Shown here: positions 41,402 through 49,810 of the stretch, in pieces
How positions within the stretch are numbered: position 1 is the first letter of the stretch
Layout of the letters: every line of letters begins with the position of its first letter
Origin: Pelomonas saccharophila_A
Lineage (GTDB): Bacteria; Pseudomonadota; Gammaproteobacteria; Burkholderiales; Burkholderiaceae_C
Direction of reading: 5' to 3'
DNA: 64,000 nucleotides
Assembly (NCBI RefSeq): GCF_031458095.1
Contig: NZ_JAVDXU010000002.1
Coordinates: forward strand, 1,240,001 to 1,304,000
Notes under the pieces: model-generated
What the model was told of the DNA's origin: nothing
The model's database searches: none
The model's input: only the letters and a program-made list of their open reading frames with translations
Made by a program: the position numbers and the translations under genes

Positions 41402-42238
41402 GTGCTCGAATGGCTAAGGCGACTGGGTGCGCCGAAGACTGGCCCGGACTATCGGCGCGTCGATTCCCGCCAGAAGGCCGAGGAGCTTTGCAAGCGAGGC
41501 GAGCTTAAGAAGCTGCTCCTTCTGCCCATGGAATTTGGCGGGCAGGACGTGCCACCGAATGTCGTCTACGTTCCGGCATTTGCGATCGAGTTGAAGACTC
41601 GCCTGGATCTGAACACCATCAGACCCATGGCCGAGAAGGGCTTGGTCCACAAATACACGGCGACGCCCACGTATGAGGGCAAGAGCGTAATTCCAACCTC
41701 GATACGCATCTCCGCAACTGACCCGGGGCGCTTTGAGGGGATCGTCAGTATCTGGGGCAGGGCTCTCGAACGGGATTCGGAGCCAGCCTCTGGAGATCAG
41801 GCGTCCGAGCAGCTCGTGTTCCGTTTATCTGAGGTGTCTGTCGAAGGCCTTGGGCCGGAAGAGTTGATCCGCGCCTACATCGCCGACTATGAAAGCTGGA
41901 ACACCTTCGCCAACAACGCATCCGAACGGGAATCCGATGCTGGCCTCGACATGGCGGAATCCGCATATGCGTTGCTGATGGCGAAGTATTGCCCTCCAGG
42001 TATTCAGCACCAGCCTATTGCCTTTGGCAGCGACTCGTCACATGACAACGAGCGGGAGGTCGTTCTCAGCGTTGAACCAATGTCGGACCGTTGTCTCGTC
42101 AAGACGCGGCACACCCAGGTCATCGGGACGTTTGCCATGGCGCACGACTACGAATACCACCTCAAGAAAATTGACCAGCGCTGGTTCCTAGTCAGCGTCC
42201 TCTACGTTGATCAAGACGGCAAATACGAGGGGCTCTGA
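41402..42238 (+). CDS. Orphan NTF2-fold immunity-like protein
   Basis: The 278-residue protein starts with GTG (AGGAG 6 bases upstream). Its first two thirds are unrecognised. The C-terminal 90 residues (YALLMAKYCPPGIQHQPIAFGSD, then CLVKTRHT, DYEYHLKK and RWFLVSVLYVDQDGKYE) match the NTF2-fold immunity family known from polymorphic toxin loci. No toxin, Rhs or secretion gene is near, so it may be an orphan immunity gene or a household relative. Codon use is less GC-biased than its neighbours, which suggests transfer. Confidence 0.75.
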   Translation: MLEWLRRLGAPKTGPDYRRVDSRQKAEELCKRGELKKLLLLPMEFGGQDVPPNVVYVPAFAIELKTRLDLNTIRPMAEKGLVHKYTATPTYEGKSVIPTSIRISATDPGRFEGIVSIWGRALERDSEPASGDQASEQLVFRLSEVSVEGLGPEELIRAYIADYESWNTFANNASERESDAGLDMAESAYALLMAKYCPPGIQHQPIAFGSDSSHDNEREVVLSVEPMSDRCLVKTRHTQVIGTFAMAHDYEYHLKKIDQRWFLVSVLYVDQDGKYEGL

Positions 42239-42249
42239 CTAGGGCTATC

Positions 42250-42269
42250 GGCGGGCTCTGTGGCCCGCC
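42250..42269. terminator. Stem-loop between convergent genes
   Basis: GGCGGGC at 42250-42256 pairs perfectly with GCCCGCC at 42263-42269 around a TCTGTG loop, between the stops of the immunity-like gene and the SDR gene. There is no clear T-run on either side, so it may end transcription weakly or only protect mRNA ends. Confidence 0.4.
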
Positions 42270-42288
42270 ACGTAATCGATCGATGGCC

Positions 42289-43134
42289 TCAGGCATCCAC
42301 CGCCGTCGCCCGCCCCACCGCCTCCCACGCCGCCAGATCCTTCAGCAACTGCTCGCTGTGCGCCCGCACCGCGTCGATCGCATCCGCACCCAGCTGCAGG
42401 CGCAGCGGCGTGACCTCGGCCTTCAGCACCTGATCAATCGCGGCTGCCGCCTTGTCCGGATCACCCGCCTGCGTCCCATCCATGCCCTTGGCAAAGCTGC
42501 GCGTGCCGCCGACGATCTCGTCGTAGGCCGCCAGCACGGGCATCTGGCGCAGCACGTCGGCGCCGGCAAAGCCGGTGCGGAAGGCGCCGGGCTCGACGAT
42601 GAGCACCTTGATGCCGAAGGGGGCGACCTCCTGGGCCAGGGCCTCGGACAGGCCTTCCAGCGCGAACTTGGAGGCCGAGTAGGCGCCGAAGCCACCGAAG
42701 GACAGCTGGCCGCCCATGCTGGACAGGTTGACGATAGCGCCGCTGCGCTGCTCGCGCATGCCCGGCAGCACGGCGCGGGTCACGGCGACGGCGCCGAAGA
42801 AGTTGGTCTCCATCTGGGCGCGCAGCTCGGCGTCGGGCGTCTCCTCGACGGCGCCGACGATGCCGTAGCCGGCGTTGTTGACCAGCACGTCGATGCGGCC
42901 GAAATGGGCCAGCGCGGCGGCCGTGGCGCGCTCGGCGTCGCCGGCGGCGGTCACGTCCAGCGGCAGCACGAGGACGCGCTCGGGATGGCTCTCGGCCAGG
43001 GCGGCCAGGCGAGCCGGCTGGCGCGCCGTGGCGACAACGTTATAGCCCTGGGCCACCGCGTACTTGGCGAAGGACAGGCCAAAGCCGGACGAGGCGCCGG
43101 TGATGAACCAGGTGGGGCGGGTGTTGGCATTCAT
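42289..43134 (-). CDS. Short-chain dehydrogenase/reductase
   Basis: This 281-residue classical SDR has the NAD(P)-binding TGASSGFG at residues 12-19, NNAG in DVLVNNAGYG, a catalytic serine in NLSSMGG and YSASK about 155. The P-F-G-I-K-V motif after the active site is also seen. The arginines soon after the first beta-alpha unit (ATARQPARL) favour NADP(H). It is divergent from the LysR gene at 43240, which probably controls it. The substrate is unknown. Confidence 0.92.
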   Translation of the reverse strand: MNANTRPTWFITGASSGFGLSFAKYAVAQGYNVVATARQPARLAALAESHPERVLVLPLDVTAAGDAERATAAALAHFGRIDVLVNNAGYGIVGAVEETPDAELRAQMETNFFGAVAVTRAVLPGMREQRSGAIVNLSSMGGQLSFGGFGAYSASKFALEGLSEALAQEVAPFGIKVLIVEPGAFRTGFAGADVLRQMPVLAAYDEIVGGTRSFAKGMDGTQAGDPDKAAAAIDQVLKAEVTPLRLQLGADAIDAVRAHSEQLLKDLAAWEAVGRATAVDA

Positions 43135-43209
43135 GGTGGGCTCCGTAGGTCAGTGGGTTGCGACGGAGTCCAGTGTCTTGAAATGATGTGATGAGATAAA
43201 GACATGCCA

Positions 43210-43228
43210 ATCGCATAGGTCATGCGAT
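43210..43228. promoter_or_regulatory. LysR-type binding palindrome in the SDR/LysR intergenic region
   Basis: ATCGCAT (43210-43216) and ATGCGAT (43222-43228) form a perfect inverted repeat with a 5-base centre. It fits the T-N11-A box of LysR-type regulators and lies between the divergent SDR and LysR genes. A second palindrome, GGTTCAT-GA-ATGAACC (43231-43246), overlaps the LysR start codon and could be an autoregulatory site. Confidence 0.6.
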
Positions 43229-43239
43229 ATGGTTCATGA

Positions 43240-44133
43240 ATGAACCGCGAACTGCTGGCCCATCTGCCCATCGTCGTTGCCGTGGCCGAGAAGCGCGGTT
43301 TTGCGGCGGCCGCCCAGGCCCTGGGGCTGAGCGCCTCGGCCGTCAGCCATGCGGTGCGCGTCGTGGAAGACGCCCTCGGCGAGCCGCTGTTCGCGCGCAC
43401 CACTCGCAGCGTGGCGCTGACCGAGGCGGGCGAGAGGTTTCTCTGCAGCGTCGGGCCGGCGCTGGAGGACATCTCCTCGGCCGTCGATCACCTGAACGCG
43501 GCGCGCGGCGAGATCACCGGCGTGCTGAAGCTGAATTCCTCGCGCGTCGCGTCGCAGATGGTGTTGCCGCCGCTGCTGGCCAAGCTGGCCGTGGCCCACC
43601 CCAAATTGACGGTGGAGGTGCATGACAACGATGCCCTCGTCGACGTTGTCGCCGGTGGCTTTGACGCCGGCATCCGCCTGGGCGAGCAGGTGGCGCAGGA
43701 CATGGTCTGCGTGCGCCTGACACCGCCCTTCAAGGCCCTGCTGGTCGCTGCGCCGGACTACCTGGCCCGCCGCGGCGCGCCGGCCCGCGTGGCTGAGCTG
43801 GCGGCACACAACTGCATAGGCTTTCGGCTGCTGGCCGCCGGCAGCCTCTACGACTGGGAGTTGCGCGAGGCCGGCGAGACGGTGGCCGTGCGAACGACGG
43901 GCAGCGCCGTCATCACCGACGCCAGCTTCGCGCGCGACCTGGCCCTGGCCGGCGTCGGCATCGCCTACATCTTCGAGCCCCTCGTGCAGGAGCAGCTGCG
44001 CAGCGGCCGGCTGGTGCAGCTGCTGCCCGAGACGGCCTTCGAGGAGCCGGGCCTGTTTCTCTACTTCCCGCGGCGGGCGTCTCTGGCGCCCAAGCTGCGC
44101 GCCTTCATTGACGCCGCCCGTTCAGGCGGTTGA
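43240..44133 (+). CDS. LysR-family transcriptional regulator
   Basis: This 297-residue LysR protein has an N-terminal winged helix-turn-helix (residues 5-62; RGFAAAAQALGLSASAVSHAVRVVEDALG with LFARTTRSVALTEAG). A co-inducer-binding domain follows (about 90-290). It is divergent from the SDR gene at 42289, with palindromes in the gap, which is the standard layout for a local activator. Its 3' end overlaps the convergent DUF805 gene by 12 bases. Confidence 0.93.
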   Translation: MNRELLAHLPIVVAVAEKRGFAAAAQALGLSASAVSHAVRVVEDALGEPLFARTTRSVALTEAGERFLCSVGPALEDISSAVDHLNAARGEITGVLKLNSSRVASQMVLPPLLAKLAVAHPKLTVEVHDNDALVDVVAGGFDAGIRLGEQVAQDMVCVRLTPPFKALLVAAPDYLARRGAPARVAELAAHNCIGFRLLAAGSLYDWELREAGETVAVRTTGSAVITDASFARDLALAGVGIAYIFEPLVQEQLRSGRLVQLLPETAFEEPGLFLYFPRRASLAPKLRAFIDAARSGG

Positions 44134-44442
44134 TTCGGTCGCCTCGCCGCTTTCCTGGGCCAGGAAGACGATCAGCACGATGAAGCCGATGAGGGGGATG
44201 AGGCCGATCAGTTGCCACCAGCCGCTGCGGCCGGTGTCGTGCAGGCGGCGCGAGGCGGCGGCCAGCTGGGGCAGCAGGGTGCCCAGGGCAAACAGGTAGT
44301 AGAGCCAGTGGTTGACCATCGAGGTGACGATGCAGCCCAGCACGACGAAGAGGGCAAACCACCAGTATTCGGAGCGGCTGGCGCGACCCGAGAAGTCGAC
44401 GTATTTGTTGAAGCAGACTTTGATCGAATCCTGAAAGGTCAT
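44122..44442 (-). CDS. DUF805 inner membrane protein
   Basis: This 106-residue protein has the DUF805 hallmarks FNKYVDFSGRASRSEYWWF and RRLHDTGRSGWWQLIGLIPLIG. It has about three membrane helices. The family is widespread in proteobacteria (YhaH/YhaI-like) and has no proven function. The next gene on this strand is the GDT1-type exporter, 62 bases upstream, so they may share a transcript. Confidence 0.92.
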   Translation of the reverse strand: MTFQDSIKVCFNKYVDFSGRASRSEYWWFALFVVLGCIVTSMVNHWLYYLFALGTLLPQLAAASRRLHDTGRSGWWQLIGLIPLIGFIVLIVFLAQESGEATESTA

Positions 44443-44504
44443 GGCCTCTCCCTGGCGAGTTGGGTCGCCGGCATGCTAGGGCCGCCGCGGCTTTTGGCCA
44501 CCCC

Positions 44505-45083
44505 TTAGAAACCCAGGCTCTCCCCCAGGCCGGCCAGGGTCGCGATGCCGAGCCCCGCAAAGATGACGGCGGCCACCATGTGCACCAGCTTGACGGGCAG
44601 CTTCTGGGCCAGCTTGCCGCCGACCAGCACGGCCGGCACGTTCGCCACCATCATGCCGGCCGTCGTGCCGGCGACGACGCCGATGAAGTCGGCCGGGAAG
44701 CGCGCCGCCAGGGCCACGGTGGCGATCTGCGTCTTGTCGCCCATCTCGGCGAGAAAGAAGGCGATGACCGTCGTCACGAAGACGCCATGGCCGGGCTTGG
44801 GCGCGTCGTCCTCGTCGAGCTTGTCGGGGATCAGCATCCAGCCCGCCATCGCCAGGAAGGACAGGCCGAGGATCCAGCGCAGGGCCAGCGGGCCGATGAC
44901 ACCGGTCAGCCAGGAGCCCAGGGCGCCAGCGGCCGCATGGTTGCAGACGGTCGCCACAAAGATGCCCAGCACGATGGGCAGCGGCCGCCTGAAGCGGGCC
45001 GCGAGCATGAAGGCGAGGAGCTGGGTCTTGTCGCCGATCTCGGCGAGGGCCACCAGGCCGGTGGCGATGAGGAAGGCTTGCAT
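44505..45083 (-). CDS. TMEM165/GDT1 (UPF0016) cation exporter
   Basis: This 192-residue, six-helix membrane protein has two copies of the family motif E-x-G-D-K-T/S: EIGDKTQ in helix 1 and EMGDKTQ in helix 4, within an internally duplicated fold. Bacterial members such as MneA export manganese. The start at ATG 45083 gives MQAFLIATGLVALAEIGDKTQ; a longer frame lacks support. No yybP-ykoY riboswitch could be recognised upstream in the short gap. Confidence 0.92.
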   Translation of the reverse strand: MQAFLIATGLVALAEIGDKTQLLAFMLAARFRRPLPIVLGIFVATVCNHAAAGALGSWLTGVIGPLALRWILGLSFLAMAGWMLIPDKLDEDDAPKPGHGVFVTTVIAFFLAEMGDKTQIATVALAARFPADFIGVVAGTTAGMMVANVPAVLVGGKLAQKLPVKLVHMVAAVIFAGLGIATLAGLGESLGF

Positions 45084-45169
45084 CGCCGGCCATTGTCCCG
45101 GGCGCTGCTGACAGGAACTGACAGGCACCCCGGCGCAGCATGCGGGCATTGCACTTCAGGAAACCCGCC

Positions 45170-45565
45170 ATGAACTTCGCCTACACCCTCGTCTATGTGC
45201 CCGATGTCGCCGCGTCGCTGGCCTTCTTCGACAAGGCCTTTGGGCTGAAGACGCGCTTTCTGCACGAGAGCGGCGCCTATGGCGAGGTCGACACCGGTGC
45301 CAGCGGCACCAAGCTGGCCTTTGTCGACCATGCGACCGCGCGCGACAGCGTGCAGCACGACTATGTGGCCGCCAGCTCCAGCACCCAGCCCCTGGGCATG
45401 GAGATCGGCTTCACGGTGACTGACGTGCAGGCCGCCTACGACCAGGCCGTCGCCGCCGGCGCACGCGCCCTGGCTGCGCCCGTCACCAAACCCTGGGGCC
45501 AGACGGTGGCCTATGTGCGTTGCCCGGACGGCACGCTGGTCGAGCTCTGCACGGCCATGGGCTGA
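45170..45565 (+). CDS. VOC-family (glyoxalase/bleomycin resistance-like) protein
   Basis: This 131-residue protein has two beta-alpha-beta-beta-beta units. The first begins NFAYTLVYVPDVAASLAFFDKAFG and the second MEIGFTVTDVQAAYDQAVAAGA, followed by GQTVAYVRCPDGTLVELC with the conserved C-terminal glutamate. VOC proteins include glyoxalases, dioxygenases and resistance proteins; the activity here is unknown. The WYL regulator gene 230 bases downstream is on the same strand. The gap 45566-45795 contains no convincing gene. Confidence 0.9.
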   Translation: MNFAYTLVYVPDVAASLAFFDKAFGLKTRFLHESGAYGEVDTGASGTKLAFVDHATARDSVQHDYVAASSSTQPLGMEIGFTVTDVQAAYDQAVAAGARALAAPVTKPWGQTVAYVRCPDGTLVELCTAMG

Positions 45566-45795
45566 TCGCGCCCTTTCGCAGGGCGGATCCGCCCCGTCGC
45601 GGCGCGCGCGACGAATAGCTGATCCTGAGCCAGTGAGGCCAGCGGGGCGCTGATGGCGCCCAGCGTGGCCAGTTCGGCGCCGCGGGTGCCGCGGGCCTGA
45701 AAGGAGGCGTAGATGGCCATGATGGTGTTCGACTTCGTTGTCGCAGACGCCTGTCTTTCGCAAGGGGCGTGCCTGCTCATCCACAATGAGCAGTT

Positions 45796-46491
45796 ATGCG
45801 CCGCGCCGACCGCCTCTTCCAGATCGTCCAGCTCATCCGCGGACGCCGTCTCACGACGGCCGACTACCTGGCCCAGCGCCTCGAGGTGTCGATGCGCACG
45901 GTCTACCGCGACATCGCGGCCCTGGGCCAGCAGGGCGTGCCCATCGAGGGCGAGGCCGGTGTCGGCTATCGCATGCGGGCGGGCTTCGACCTGCCGCCGC
46001 TGATGTTCAGCAAGCAGGAAGCCCAGGCCCTGGTCGCGACGGTGCGCATGGCCGAGTCGCGCCTGGACGCGGCGTTAGCCCGCCAGGCCGAGAACGCGCT
46101 GTCCAAGATCCTTGCCGTGCTGCCGCTGGACGCCCGCGCCGCGGCCGAGAGCCTGGCCCTGTACGCGCCGCTGCCCGCTCTGGACCCGGCGACAAGTGCC
46201 CACCTCACGGCCATGCGTGAGGCCACCGAGGCCAAGCGCAAGCTCAAGGTCGGCTACCTGGACCTGGGCGGCGTCAAGAGTGAGCGTGTCGTGCGGCCGC
46301 TGGCCTGCCTGTTCTGGGGCCCGGTCTGGACCCTGGCCGCCTGGTGCGAGCTGCGCAACGACTTCCGCAGCTTCCGCGTCGATCGTGTCGAGACGCTGGA
46401 AGTGCTGGAGGAGACCTTCCGCGACGAGGCGGGCAAGACGCTGGCGGACATGAACCGCCGGCGCGAAGCCCAAGAGCACGGCGGCGCGTGA
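45796..46491 (+). CDS. YafY-type HTH/WYL-domain regulator
   Basis: The 231-residue regulator has an N-terminal DeoR-like HTH (residues 1-60; RRLTTADYLAQRLEVSMRTVYRDI), a middle helical region and a C-terminal WYL domain (about 140-215), in which the WYL-like stretch reads WCELRNDFRSFRVDRV. WYL domains sense nucleic acid or small ligands. It may control the VOC gene upstream. A truncated copy of the dispersed repeat follows 27 bases after its stop. Confidence 0.92.
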   Translation: MRRADRLFQIVQLIRGRRLTTADYLAQRLEVSMRTVYRDIAALGQQGVPIEGEAGVGYRMRAGFDLPPLMFSKQEAQALVATVRMAESRLDAALARQAENALSKILAVLPLDARAAAESLALYAPLPALDPATSAHLTAMREATEAKRKLKVGYLDLGGVKSERVVRPLACLFWGPVWTLAAWCELRNDFRSFRVDRVETLEVLEETFRDEAGKTLADMNRRREAQEHGGA

Positions 46492-46517
46492 AATGGAGCC
46501 CCTCGCCCAGCGCGCCT

Positions 46518-46586
46518 CGCTGAACGTTGGCGCTCTGGTCGGTCCTCTGAGGGGGTGGCTAGGGAGCGGCCCGGCGCTCGGCCCGC
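46518..46586 (+). repeat. Dispersed 3'-end repeat, copy D (hairpin deleted)
   Basis: This short copy lies downstream of the WYL regulator and in the same orientation. It keeps the CGCTGAACG head, the TCCTCTGAGGGGG region and the tail TAGGGAGCGGCCCGGCGCTC, but the central hairpin is missing. The deletion endpoints fall at the base of the hairpin, which suggests loss of a folded unit. Confidence 0.8.
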
Positions 46587-46599
46587 AATACAGGCGGGT

Positions 46600-46989
46600 T
46601 CAGGCCTTCAACGAAGCGCCCTTTTCGGCCAGCAGCTCACGCAGCACCGACCGATGGCACCTCGCCTCGTCCTCGCAATAGCAGCCCACCGAGAAATTCG
46701 TCTGCGCCGACAGCGTGGCCAATAGCGACAAGGCATGCTGGGCCTCGGGCTCGGCCATCTCGGCGCTGTATTTCTTCTTGAAAGCCTTCCACTCGGCATC
46801 CGTCTCGGCGGCCTGGCCGAGCTTCATGGTCTCGAGGCTGGGCGCGAGATTGGGGAACCAGACGTCGTAGTAGTCGCGCCTGGCGAACTCCGCCTTGGGC
46901 ACGCCGCGCGGCGGGCGGCGCACGGTGCCGATGCGCGTGCCTTCGTCCTGGGCGCGCGGGCTGCCGAGTTGCACGATGCGGATGGGCAT
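46600..46989 (-). CDS. DUF488 family protein
   Basis: This 129-residue protein has the DUF488 pattern: an N-terminal IRIVQLGSPR, a central YDVWFPNLAPS and the C-terminal GCYCEDEARCHRSVLRELL, where cysteine, arginine and histidine are conserved. The family is uncharacterised. I chose ATG 46989 because AAAGGA lies 8 bases upstream; 26 further codons of open frame are not family-like. It is downstream of and in line with the hybrid sensor kinase. Confidence 0.9.
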   Translation of the reverse strand: MPIRIVQLGSPRAQDEGTRIGTVRRPPRGVPKAEFARRDYYDVWFPNLAPSLETMKLGQAAETDAEWKAFKKKYSAEMAEPEAQHALSLLATLSAQTNFSVGCYCEDEARCHRSVLRELLAEKGASLKA

Positions 46990-47002
46990 GGTGAGCGTCC
47001 TT

Positions 47003-49810
47003 TCAGGGCTGGCGGCCGAGTACGCGGATGACTTCCTCTTCCGCGACGGGCTTGGCGATAAAGCCATTCATGCCCGCCGTCAGCGCGGCCTGGCGCTCCT
47101 GGTCGAGCACGGCGGCCGTGAAGGCGTGGATGGGCAGGCGGGCCGTGGCCGGGTCGGCGCGCAGGATCTGGGTCGCCTTCAGGCCGTCGACCTTGGGCAT
47201 GTGCAGGTCCATCAGCACGCCGTCCAGGCGCCCGGCCTGCTCGCGTGCGAGACGCACGGCCTCGTCGCCATCCTCGGCCTCGACGACCTCGGCACCCAGG
47301 CGCTGGAGCAGGGCCGTGATGATGAGGCGGTTGACGGGGTTGTCCTCGGCGACCAGCAGGCGCTGGCCGGCCAGCGGATAGCGTGGCGGCAGCGGGATGC
47401 GCCTGCGCTGCGCGGTGTCGTCGATGGTCAGGCTGGTGGGCAGGGCCAGCTCGGCCCAGAAGCTGGAGCCGCTGGCGCCGTCGCTGTGCACGCCGACGCG
47501 GCCCTGCATGCGCGTGGCCAGCTCGCGGCAGATGGACAGGCCCAGGCCCGTGCCGCCGAAGCGCCGTGTCGTCGAATCGTCGGCCTGGGCGAAGGGGCGG
47601 AAGAGCCGGCCCTGCAGCTCGGTGGGCACACCGATGCCGCTGTCGGCGACGACGATGCGCACGCGGTCGGTGTCGGCCGCCGACAGCTTGAGCCGGATGT
47701 GGCCGCGCTCGGTGAACTTCAGCGCGTTGACGAGGAAGTTGGCCATGATCTGGCGCACCCGCAGCGGGTCGCCGATGACGAGGCGGGGCAGGCCGGGCGC
47801 GAGTTCGATCTGCATGTCCAGGCCGCGCTCGCGCCCCAGGGCCGCGCAGCCTTCGAAGCTGGCCTGGGCCAGGGCATGCAGGTCGAACTCGATCTTCTCC
47901 AGCTCGAGATGACCCGCCTCGATCTTGGACAGGTCCAGCACGTTGGAGACGATCTCGTTGAGCGACTCGGCGGCGCCGACGAGGTGGGCCAGGTATTTGT
48001 TGCGGTGGGCGTCGTCGGGGTCGCCCTGCTGCAGCAGCCGCGCCAGGCCCAGCACGCCATTCAACGGTGTGCGGATCTCGTGGCTCATGGTGGCGAGGAA
48101 GGCGCTCTTGGCGTGGCTGGCGCCCTCGGCCTGCTGCTTGGCGGCCCGCAGTTCGCGCTCCTGGCGGCGCCGCTCGGTGACGTCGTCGGCCACCCATAGC
48201 GTCGCGCGGTCGCCGTCCTGCCCGCTGAGACCGGCCAGCGTGGCCGGCAGGCCGCGGGCGTTGAAGCGCACGGTGATGCGCCGGCCGTCGGGGCGGATGA
48301 AGTCGCGCTCGAAGGCCAGGGCGGCGCTGGCCACCTGCTGGGCCGAGGGCAGGCTGGCATTGCCATCGGCCAGCTGCGGTTCGGTGCCGCCGAAAATTTC
48401 CTGCCAGTGGTGGTTGACGCGCTCGAAGCGCTCGCCGCGCGTCAGCGCGATGCCGACGCTGGCGTGCTCGAGGATGGCCTCGGCCTCGATGCGGGCGCGC
48501 TCGCGCTCGGTGATGTCGCGGGCGATCAGCATGATGGCCTGCTCGCCCTCCCAGTCCAGCGTCGCGGCCGACACCAGCACGTCGCGCCATTCGCCATGCA
48601 CCAGCAGGGCGGAGCGGAAGTCGCGCACGATGCCGGAGGCGCTCAGCTCGGCGGCCAGGCGCTTGGGCTCGCTGCTGTCGGGCCACAGGCCGAGCTCGCG
48701 GCCCGAGCGGCCCATCAGCTCGTCGCGCGACAGGCCCACCAGGGCGCAGAAGCCCGAGTTGGCGAAGCGGATGCGGCCGTCCTCCATCTGGGCCACGCAG
48801 ATGGCGTCGGGGCTGGCGCGCAGCACGCGGTCCAGCATGCTGGCGGTGCGCTGGTGCTGCTGCAAGGCCAGGCGCTCGCCGGTGATGTTGTGGCTGACGC
48901 CGCGCCAGCCGATGTGGGTGCCGCTGGCGTCGAAGACGGGCTCGCCCGAACTCAGCGTCCACAGCAGCCGACCGTCGGGCGCGCGAAAGCCGTTGATGCG
49001 GTCGCGGTAGGCGCGCTTGGCGCGGATGTCTTCCAGCAGGCCGGGATAGTCGGCGTCGCGCACCAGCATGGCGCCGCCGGGCTCGCCCATGCGCAGGAAG
49101 GCCTCAGGCTTGTGGCCGGACAGGGCTTCGAACTCGTCCGACAGCATGGTCACGCGGAACTTGGCGTCGGCCTCCCAGGCCCAGTTGTGGGCGGCCTGCA
49201 CGAGGCGGGCCAGGCGGGCCTCCTCGCCGATGGCGCGGGCCAGGGCCGTGCCGAGGATGCGGTTGAGCAGCAGGGCCGAGGCCAGGCCGCTGGTGGCGAG
49301 CAGGAAATGGGCGACGAGGCGGTCCGACAGCTGGGGCTGGCGCGGCGCGGTCAGGCCCTGCAGCAGGCCCTGGGCTTCCATGGACGCGAGCACGCCGATG
49401 CCGGCCAGATAGAGCAGGGTCAGCAGCACGGCCGCCGCGTTGCCGGCCACGCCGCCGCCCAGCGCGATGACGAGGGCGCCGGCGGCCAGGACGACGGTGT
49501 GCACGCCGATGCCGATATGGGCCGCGTGCATGAACAGCGCCAGCAGGGTGCCGCCCAGCACCAGGGTGGTCGCCATGCGTGCGCGGCCGGCGCGGCAGAG
49601 CAGCCAGCCGACGCCGCTGACACCCAGCAGCGCGAGGCCGACGACCAGGCGCTGGCTGCCCCACAGTGCGCGCAGGCCCATCAGGGTTTCGCCAATGCCG
49701 ACCAGCGCGGCGATGCTGCCGACGATGCCGACGATCCACAGCAGCGTGCGCGCCGCCATCATCTGCAGCGCGTCGCGGGTGTCGCTGGCGTCAGTCGGCA
49801 ACGAAACCAT
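47003..49810 (-). CDS. Hybrid sensor histidine kinase/response regulator with PAS domains
   Basis: The 935-residue protein has about five membrane helices (residues 17-190) and three PAS-type domains (about 200-560; one contains the PAC-like EPVFDASGTHIGWRGVSHNIT). The HisKA box SHEIRTPLNG holds H577, and an HATPase has N-box NFLVNALKFT and G-box GGTGLGL. A C-terminal receiver (about 815-935) has D868 in DGVLMDLHMP and K in FIAKP. There is no HPt domain, so phosphotransfer must continue on another protein. The start is uncertain: ATG 49810 overlaps the CDGSH-fusion gene by 20 bases, while ATG 49762 would avoid overlap. An MVSLPTD or MMAAR start are the options. Confidence 0.88.
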   Translation of the reverse strand: MVSLPTDASDTRDALQMMAARTLLWIVGIVGSIAALVGIGETLMGLRALWGSQRLVVGLALLGVSGVGWLLCRAGRARMATTLVLGGTLLALFMHAAHIGIGVHTVVLAAGALVIALGGGVAGNAAAVLLTLLYLAGIGVLASMEAQGLLQGLTAPRQPQLSDRLVAHFLLATSGLASALLLNRILGTALARAIGEEARLARLVQAAHNWAWEADAKFRVTMLSDEFEALSGHKPEAFLRMGEPGGAMLVRDADYPGLLEDIRAKRAYRDRINGFRAPDGRLLWTLSSGEPVFDASGTHIGWRGVSHNITGERLALQQHQRTASMLDRVLRASPDAICVAQMEDGRIRFANSGFCALVGLSRDELMGRSGRELGLWPDSSEPKRLAAELSASGIVRDFRSALLVHGEWRDVLVSAATLDWEGEQAIMLIARDITERERARIEAEAILEHASVGIALTRGERFERVNHHWQEIFGGTEPQLADGNASLPSAQQVASAALAFERDFIRPDGRRITVRFNARGLPATLAGLSGQDGDRATLWVADDVTERRRQERELRAAKQQAEGASHAKSAFLATMSHEIRTPLNGVLGLARLLQQGDPDDAHRNKYLAHLVGAAESLNEIVSNVLDLSKIEAGHLELEKIEFDLHALAQASFEGCAALGRERGLDMQIELAPGLPRLVIGDPLRVRQIMANFLVNALKFTERGHIRLKLSAADTDRVRIVVADSGIGVPTELQGRLFRPFAQADDSTTRRFGGTGLGLSICRELATRMQGRVGVHSDGASGSSFWAELALPTSLTIDDTAQRRRIPLPPRYPLAGQRLLVAEDNPVNRLIITALLQRLGAEVVEAEDGDEAVRLAREQAGRLDGVLMDLHMPKVDGLKATQILRADPATARLPIHAFTAAVLDQERQAALTAGMNGFIAKPVAEEEVIRVLGRQP

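Noticed and set aside
45511..45786. Minus-strand small frame with MAIYASFQARGTRGAELATLGA
   Set aside because: No ribosome site, no family and it overlaps the end of the VOC gene; too weak to call a gene.
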